From Monoraphidium neglectum (taxonomy: Eukaryota; Chlorophyta; Chlorophyceae; Sphaeropleales; Selenastraceae): DNA of 14,034 nucleotides. Shown piece by piece: positions 8,924-14,034 of this stretch. The notes under the pieces were generated by a model. That model did not search any database, had not been told where the DNA came from, and saw nothing but the letters and a program-made list of their open reading frames with translations. The stretch lies in contig NW_014012299.1 of assembly GCF_000611645.1 (NCBI RefSeq), positions 1 to 14,034 of the forward strand, written 5' to 3'. Made by a program: the position numbers and the translations under genes. Position 1 is the first letter of the stretch. Each line of letters opens with the position of its first letter.

Positions 8924-9291
8924 TCAGTCATCGTCAATGATGATACACCCGTCGCTGTCCTCGTGACACATCAGCCGCACCGCCGCCGCCCTCGCCGCAG
9001 CTGCCGATGCCTCCGCACCCTGTTGACGCGAGAACTTGGCCATGACCGCCGTCACTTCTGCATCGCTGCTGTCAGCACTGCCACCAACATCCTGCCGCAC
9101 CTGCTGCTGGTCCTTCACGTCCTGTTGCTGCCGCGCTTGCACCCGTTGCTGCCGCTGCTGCCGCCGCCGTCGCTGCTGCTCGTGCGGCTGCGGCTGCTGC
9201 TGCTCCTCCGCCTGCTGCTGCGGCAGCGGCAGCGTTTGCCGCGATTGTTGCCGTTCATGCTCCCCATGCTGCTGCTGCTGGCCATGACAAG

Positions 9292-9337
<46 letters not shown>

Positions 9338-12031
9338 GCCCTGCGGCGGCGCAGGCTGCGGCGGAGGCGGCTGCTGCCCACTGAGCAGAGCTTGCGCGTC
9401 CGACGGCCCCGCGCCATCACCCCGTTGCCCGGAGACCGCCTTGCCTTCGCCCGCCCCTGACCCTGCCGCGGCGCCCTTGCTGCCCGGGCCCGCGCCCGCC
9501 GACGACGCGAGGCGCGCCAGCGTGCTGGGCACCTCCTGCATATCCACAATGTCTTCGTCGCCGTCGCCCGGCGGCGCCACGGGCGGCGCGCCGGCCGAAA
9601 AGATGGAAGGCACGGCGCCCGCCATCTCTGGCATCGCCGACACCGCGGCCTGCACTCGGTCCACGCACGCCTGCAGCACGCGCGCCAGCAGCGGCACCCC
9701 TCGGTCGGTGCGCGAGCGCACGGCCAGACGGCCTGGCGCGCCCGCGGCCGCCGGGCAGGTGTGGCAGCCGCCGGCGCCGCCGTTTGTGGGGCCGGCGGCG
9801 GCGCCTGCACTGCAAGACGCAGTCGGGGCCGGAAACGCCAAGCCGGCTGCTGTCGCCGCCGCTGCTGAGTCTCCGTTTGCTGATGCAGATGGCCCCGGCC
9901 CGCCGGCGCTGCTGACGAGCTGCCCCACGACCTGCGCTTGCTGCTGCTGTTCGCCGCCGCCAATGGCCTGCGCCCACGCTTCCAGATCAGACACACAGCC
10001 GCCTGCAGGCGCGCGTGCGCAGCGATGGCAGGAGTGCCGGCACCAGCGCCGGTGGTGAGGCACAGCCAGTCTCACCCACCGCTTACGGCGCCCAGCCTCC
10101 CGCAGCTCTGCAGGCGGGCAGACCTAAAACCGCGCCCAGCACACGCGGCTGGCCCCGGGCCAGGGCGCGTGCGCCCGCCGCCACCGTGTCCCTGCCTGCC
10201 ACCCCAACGCGGCCCCTTACCAGCAAAGCCTTCAAAAAAGGCGCGCGTCCCGGGCCCCGGGTACCACTGGCGCACGCAGCGCAGCTCAAGCGTCATGAGC
10301 GCCACCAGCGGCCCCTTGACCGACGGCTCCCCAAACAGCACCTCCCCGGAGCAGGCCGCATTGAGCTGCGGCGGACGCGGCCGGGACGGGGTGGGCATAG
10401 CAAGGGGCGGCCGCGGATGAGTAGTCGAGCAGACCGACGTCAGCGGGGCCGCCCCAGGCGCGTCACTCCACCGCGTGAGCAGACCGGGCCGCTCAGTCGG
10501 CCCTGCTGACGTTCCCCGCGCCTTTGGCTCCTCTTGCCCCAATTGCGCGTGCCCGGGCACCAAGGGCCCACCTTGTCCAGCACGATGGACCCCTTGAAGC
10601 GCTCCCTGAGCCGCTCCTCCGAGAGGTTGACCAGCGGCTGCGGGCGCTCCTGGTTGGCCGCGCGCTCCCGCTCCGCCAGGCTCGCCTCCATGGCCTGTCA
10701 CAGTTGAGTGGCGAACAGAGGATGAGATGATGCGGCTGCCCGCGCGTGTGCGTGCATGTGCCCATGCATGCATGTCCGCAGGCGCATGTATCGGGAGGAG
10801 GCGCACGCATACTTGTGCGGGGTAGAAGAGGGCTTGAGGGGTGCATCACACAATTGTTGCGACCGCATGTGAGGGGGGCATGCGGGCAGGCCGATGCTCG
10901 ACGCGGTGCTGCCTCGAGACGCTGCCGTCGCCGCTGCTGCGGCCAGGGACCCCTGGGTGCTGCCGGTCCGCCCTCCCTCCTCGCTTTGGCAACCCCCTCT
11001 AGCCTTCAACACCCTGCCCCCGACCCCCAGAAAAGGGAGCCCACCAGCCGCAGCTTGTCTGCCTCCTCGTCATTCTCGTGCTTGTTGGCGACCCACATCA
11101 GCGCCTCGTCCATCCACCTTCCCATAGCGAAGTAACAGAAGAGCAAAGCAGCGTTGGCGCCAGCTAGCGCCGCGCACGCGCACGTGCCCGCGCAGCGGGG
11201 GGGGGGGGGGGGTCGACGCCAGCTCATGCGTGCGCGAGAGGCCGCGGCCCTGCCATGCGTGGGCGCAGCCGCCTGCAGTCACCGGGCTGCGGGTCTCTCC
11301 TTTCCTCATGGTCTCGCCCAAACCCCCGGCCCAGCGCAAGGCCCGCGCCGCCGCACCTGTTCCAGTCCTGCCAGTGCTCCGCGGTGGCCAGCAGGCACTC
11401 CTCCGCGTCCCCCGCCCCCATGCCCGTCGCCTGCGACACGTGGGCCACCGCGCCGGCGAGCCTGTCCGGCGGCAGGCCGTGCTGCAGCTGCCCGGCGGCC
11501 GCCTTGCCCTTGCGAAGGGTCGCCGCCTCGCGGGCCGCGTCCGCAAGCTCCTGCTGCTCGTCGGCGTCGTCACCGTTGTCGCTGCCCTCCTCGCTGCTGC
11601 AGCCGCGGGGCCGCTGGGGCGGTGGCGCGGCAGCCAGGCGCCCGTGGTGGCCCCTGCGGCGCTGCGCCGGGGGCTCTGGCGAGTGGTCCGAGCGGCCGGG
11701 GGAGGGGCGCTCGGGCTTGCGGCGGCGCCCGTGGGCAGGGCTGGCGGCAGGACGGTGCAGTTGCGGGTGGGGCGGGTGCGCCTGCTGATGGCCGCTGCGG
11801 GGTCCTTTCCGGTGCTTGCTGGGGCTGGAGGTGCTGCAGCGGAGGACCTCCGTGCCCAGCCCTGAGGGATGTGCATGAAAGAGCAGTTGAGAGTGGCGAG
11901 GCATTGGTGGCAGCAGCACGGTGACAGGCCGGCACCAGGCGCAGCACGCGCTGCACGAGGGTGCAAAGCACGGGACGCGCATGCAGTTGCCATGTCGCAT
12001 CACCTTGGTCGGAGGCTCTTCGACGCTCCAT
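8924..12031 (-). CDS. UBA-like domain protein with poly-Gln region and C-terminal SIM-like motif (family not named)
   Basis: Minus-strand exons in order: 12031-12004, 11861-11357, 11117-11045, 10694-10572, 10365-10221, 10002-8924. All introns are GT-AG; total 650 aa. Residues 11-135 are Arg/Pro/Ser-rich and then acidic, probably disordered. Residues about 138-190 (LAGAVAHVSQATGMGAGDAE, then EHWQDWNRWMDEALMWV and NDEE) resemble a UBA/CUE helical fold, which would bind ubiquitin. A charged helix (203-240) and a block with LVALMTLELRCVRQWYPG (263-280) and FFEGFAGG follow, then LLARVLQACVDRVQAAVS (396-413) ending MAGAVPSIF. Residues from about 500 are Gln-rich with 15 consecutive Gln (514-528). 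The C-terminus is EDSDGCIIIDDD. The two-codon-context exon 1 is the least certain part: an alternative start is the ATG at 12003 with no first intron. Exon 3 uses an acceptor gggaag, and its phase fits only this choice. A nuclear ubiquitin/SUMO-linked regulator is a guess. Confidence 0.65.
9293..9337 (-). repeat. CAG repeat encoding 15 glutamines
   Basis: Fourteen CAG codons and one CAA on the minus (coding) strand give residues 514-528. The tract sits within about 100 residues rich in Gln and Arg, with further short CAG runs on both sides (9100-9290). Confidence 0.92.
11197..11212. repeat. Homopolymer of 16 G in an intron
   Basis: Sixteen consecutive G on the plus strand (C on the transcript) lie in intron 2 of the UBA-like gene, about 80 nt upstream of its acceptor. 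Length is prone to sequencing error. Confidence 0.85.
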
Positions 12032-13266
12032 TCTGTGCCTCTTCAATCGCTTTGTTACTGCAGAGCCTAGCAGAGACGCACCAGGCTCGTCAGGACGTCA
12101 CCCTGCCGAGGACGCAGCGCAACAATAAGACGAAAGTGCAAGGTATACATAGGACATGCGTGGGCCGCCCTTGCTGAGGGTAGTGATCACACACGTAGAT
12201 CTGCGGTACGGTATTGGCGGGCAGCCCACGAGGTCACTGCGTAACTCCGGTTTGCGAGGAGGAGATGATGGCGGTCGGTCCCATTGACAGCTTGCAGCCG
12301 CGCTCTGCACGAGCCACAGCAATTCACAGGACGGCATGTACCTCGCGGTTGATTTAACGGCGGTCCGCGCAAGCAGACGCTTCGCCGACACTCCTCCCAC
12401 AGTTGACACACACCCGGCAATTACAATGTGTCCTATGGCTACATGTCGGTCACGGTTAGTCACGATGTGGTGCACCACGCAGCTGTTGCGACGGTTCGCA
12501 GGTGCTTGTGCGCGAGCGGGACAATGTGAGTTGGTTGCATGTCAGGTTAGTCATTGTCGTTCGCTGGGACGCTCGCGTACATGGCAGAAAGCACGGACCG
12601 CGTAACGAAAGTAAGAGAAAAAGGGGGCGAGTTGGCGCGGGCTGCTGCGCAAAGGGCGCCGGAGGCGCTCAAAAAACATTGCGGCATTGAAAGCGTAGCT
12701 GTCTGATGGGCTCCACGAGCCGGTCAAACCCGCGCACGCATCAGTCGAGCCAGCCCCATCCCCGAAAACGCGAGCGCGCCTGGGATGACATAAAGCAAGC
12801 AGTGAATGGCACAGATCAGGCAAGGCGCATCCGCTGCGCCTCCAGGGGCGCGCGCCACGAATCAGTGGCGCGCTTTGAAAGAATAAACGCAGGGGCCGTG
12901 GGGATCCAGGGGAGGTGGCAAAGCACGTGTCACCGCACGCAACGTGACCAGGGAGCTGCCACCTGTGCCCTCGTTGCCATGGCACCTACACGCCACCCTG
13001 ACAAGCTTCAACAGCAGGCAGCGGGGCCCTGGTGCGCGTACTCGTGCTTGAGCCTTGCACCACCTCCGCCTTGCAACCCACAAACAGCCCCAGCGCCACA
13101 ACGCAGGCACCTCGGCGCCTTCAGCGCACACGGCAAAGAAATCACCCCGCCGCGCCGCGCTCCGCTTTCCGTCCGGCCACGCGGCCGAGCAGATGCGGCG
13201 CCGGCGCACCGCTGCGCGGGCGCGCGCTGCGTGCGCGGCCGAGCCCCCCGCCGGCCGCGCGGCCCG
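12032..13266. other. Spacer between the cyclin stop and the UBA-like start; no gene recognised
   Basis: About 1.2 kb holding the cyclin 3' UTR and the promoter of the UBA-like gene, both on the minus strand. TTACA at 12421-12425 (TGTAA on the minus strand) is the first such motif after the cyclin stop, about 840 nt away. A GTATAC element near 12142-12147 lies about 110 nt before the UBA-like ATG and could serve as a TATA-like box. Open frames on either strand show no family motif and the long plus-strand frame from 12706 is mostly antisense to the cyclin exon. Confidence 0.45.
12421..12425 (-). terminator. Possible poly(A) signal TGTAA of the cyclin gene
   Basis: TTACA on the plus strand is the first TGTAA encountered on the minus strand after the cyclin stop at 13267-13269. 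The implied 3' UTR of about 840 nt is long but not unusual for green algae. Confidence 0.3.
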
Positions 13267-13914
13267 TCAGGCCCCGCCCTGCCCGGCGGCCCCAGCAACC
13301 TCATCCAGGATGTCTGCCGGCGCCGCCACTGCCGAGGCCTCGCAAAACTTGGCTGTCGAGTACTTTTTGCGCACTGCCTGCAGGCTGCCGCAGCCCGCCG
13401 CCAGCAGGAGCCGCACGACGTGCTGGGCAGCCTCCAGGGCGCCGTCGCGGGGGACGCGCGCGTGGCGCGCCAGGGCTTGAGGGTAGGGGTCGGCCTGGAG
13501 CCGGGGGTCGGCGGTGGCCGTGGGGGAGGGGTGAGCTGGGGTGGCGTGGGGTGGAGTGGCGGCGGCCCCCCCTGCGATTTGCCTCGATAGATCAAAGTCC
13601 GCCCGCGGAGCTGCCAAGCCCGGGGCTCCTCGAAAACCCCTCCTCTCCGCGCTCACCCCGTCCCCCCTTCTCCCGGGGCAGGCGGCCGCGCGCGGCGGCC
13701 GTACGCGCGTGCGTGCGCGCGGTCGCAGCCCCGCCGCACCTTGCCGAAGGCGCGCATTGCGACGTACATGATGGCTGCCGCGACCTCTGTGCTGCTGAAG
13801 CGCAGGCAGGAGTAGTCCACGAGGCAGAGCTCCGCGCAGTAGGCCACGAACAGCGCCAGGGGCTTCTCGTAGTGCACGCCGGCCGCCTTGAGCAGCCGCG
13901 CCAGGTATTGGTAG
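13267..13914 (-). CDS. Mitotic A/B-type cyclin, C-terminal part (last two exons)
   Basis: Visible exons on the minus strand are 13914-13740 and 13494-13267 (stop 13269-13267), separated by a GT-AG intron of 245 nt. They encode about 133 residues of the cyclin C-terminal domain. The first exon gives YLARLLKAAGVHYEKPLALF, AYCAELCLVDYSCLRFSSTE and VAAAIMYVAMRAFGK, matching the Y-L-A-E-L-x-L-x-D/E-Y-S-x-L-x-F pattern of A and B cyclins. The second gives QALARHARVPRD, then SLQAVRKKYSTAKFCEAS, matching the conserved A-V-x-x-K-Y-x-x-x-K-F near the end of mitotic cyclins. Such proteins activate cyclin-dependent kinases at S/G2/M phases. The first cyclin box and any destruction box lie beyond the right edge, so A and B types cannot be separated firmly; the pattern before the YCAEL helix leans towards A. 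The exon 13914 acceptor follows a C-rich tract. Confidence 0.85.
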   Translation of the reverse strand, partial: LPIPGAAAQGGRRALREAPGAVRGLLRGALPRGLLLPALQQHRGRGSHHVRRNARLRQGAAGLRPRARTRVRPPRAAACPGRRGDGVSAERRGFRGAPGLAAPRADFDLSRQIAGGAAATPPHATPAHPSPTATADPRLQADPYPQALARHARVPRDGALEAAQHVVRLLLAAGCGSLQAVRKKYSTAKFCEASAVAAPADILDEVAGAAGQGGA

Positions 13915-13930
13915 CTGGGGGGGGAGTGCA

Positions 13931-13960
13931 GGTGTGGTGTGGTGTGGTGTGGTGTGGTGT
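13931..13960. repeat. (GGTGT)6 minisatellite in a cyclin intron
   Basis: Six perfect GGTGT units lie 17 nt upstream (transcript sense) of the cyclin exon acceptor. On the transcript they read as an ACACC run next to the polypyrimidine tract. Confidence 0.9.
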
Positions 13961-14016
13961 CAGAGTGTTTGTGTGTGCGCACGCATGTGTGCGCATGCCT
14001 TGAAATGTGGGGATGA

Positions 14017-14034
14017 GTGTGTGTGTGTGTGTGT
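14017..14034. repeat. (GT)n microsatellite at the window edge
   Basis: Nine GT units run to the last base of the window and probably continue. They lie within the same cyclin intron as the GGTGT repeat. Confidence 0.9.

Noticed and set aside
9115..9996. Ser/Arg-rich minus-strand frame of 293 codons overlapping the UBA-like last exon
   Set aside because: It is a shifted reading of the CAG-rich exon; the Gln frame continues in phase from the upstream exons and ends in a TGA with poly(A) signals beyond.
11154..11924. Long plus-strand frames opposite exon 2 of the UBA-like gene
   Set aside because: High GC makes stop codons rare; composition is Arg/Pro/Ala noise with no motif.
12706..13590. 294-codon plus-strand frame at the cyclin 3' end
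   Set aside because: Antisense to the cyclin last exon and its C-rich intron; Pro/Arg/Gly-biased and without recognisable domains.

Overview
The window looks like nuclear DNA of a GC-rich green alga, most probably a trebouxiophyte (Chlorella-like). The supporting signs are strong G/C preference at third codon positions, many short GT-AG introns (about 140-380 nt), TGTAA motifs downstream of several stop codons (the usual chlorophyte polyadenylation signal), Ser/Gly-rich and Gln-rich low-complexity coding tracts, and a plant-type set of proteins. I did the splicing by hand: every model joins GT-AG introns, keeps phase throughout and ends in a stop codon.

Layout. (1) 23-853, + strand: the last three exons of a membrane fatty acid hydroxylase/sterol desaturase family protein whose 5' part lies outside the window. 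(2) 854-1688: intergenic and less GC-rich, with a poly(A) signal and an unexplained long minus-strand open frame. (3) 1689-4321, +: a complete seven-exon O-acetylserine (thiol) lyase (cysteine synthase) with a presumed organellar presequence, 388 aa. (4) 5018-7545, +: a complete six-exon secreted expansin-like protein, 338 aa. Its double-psi beta-barrel domain is followed by a poly-Ser linker and three Trp-rich 16-residue repeats where a plant expansin would have its second domain. (5) 7546-8923: a convergent intergenic stretch without a recognisable gene. (6) 8924-12031, - strand: a six-exon gene for a 650-aa protein with a UBA-like helical region, a conserved-looking middle block, a poly-Gln tract and a C-terminal SUMO-interacting-like motif; I cannot name the family. 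(7) 12032-13266: noncoding as far as I can tell. (8) 13267-13914, -: the last two exons of a mitotic A/B-type cyclin that begins beyond the right edge. The intron at the edge is full of microsatellites.

The genes do not form an obvious pathway; they read as ordinary neighbours in a compact algal genome (lipid modification, sulfur assimilation, cell wall, ubiquitin/SUMO-type regulation, cell cycle). I see no transposon, CRISPR array, rRNA or tRNA. The most unusual content is the domain design of the expansin-like protein, the unnamed UBA-like/poly-Gln/SIM protein, and the long minus-strand frame between genes 1 and 2.
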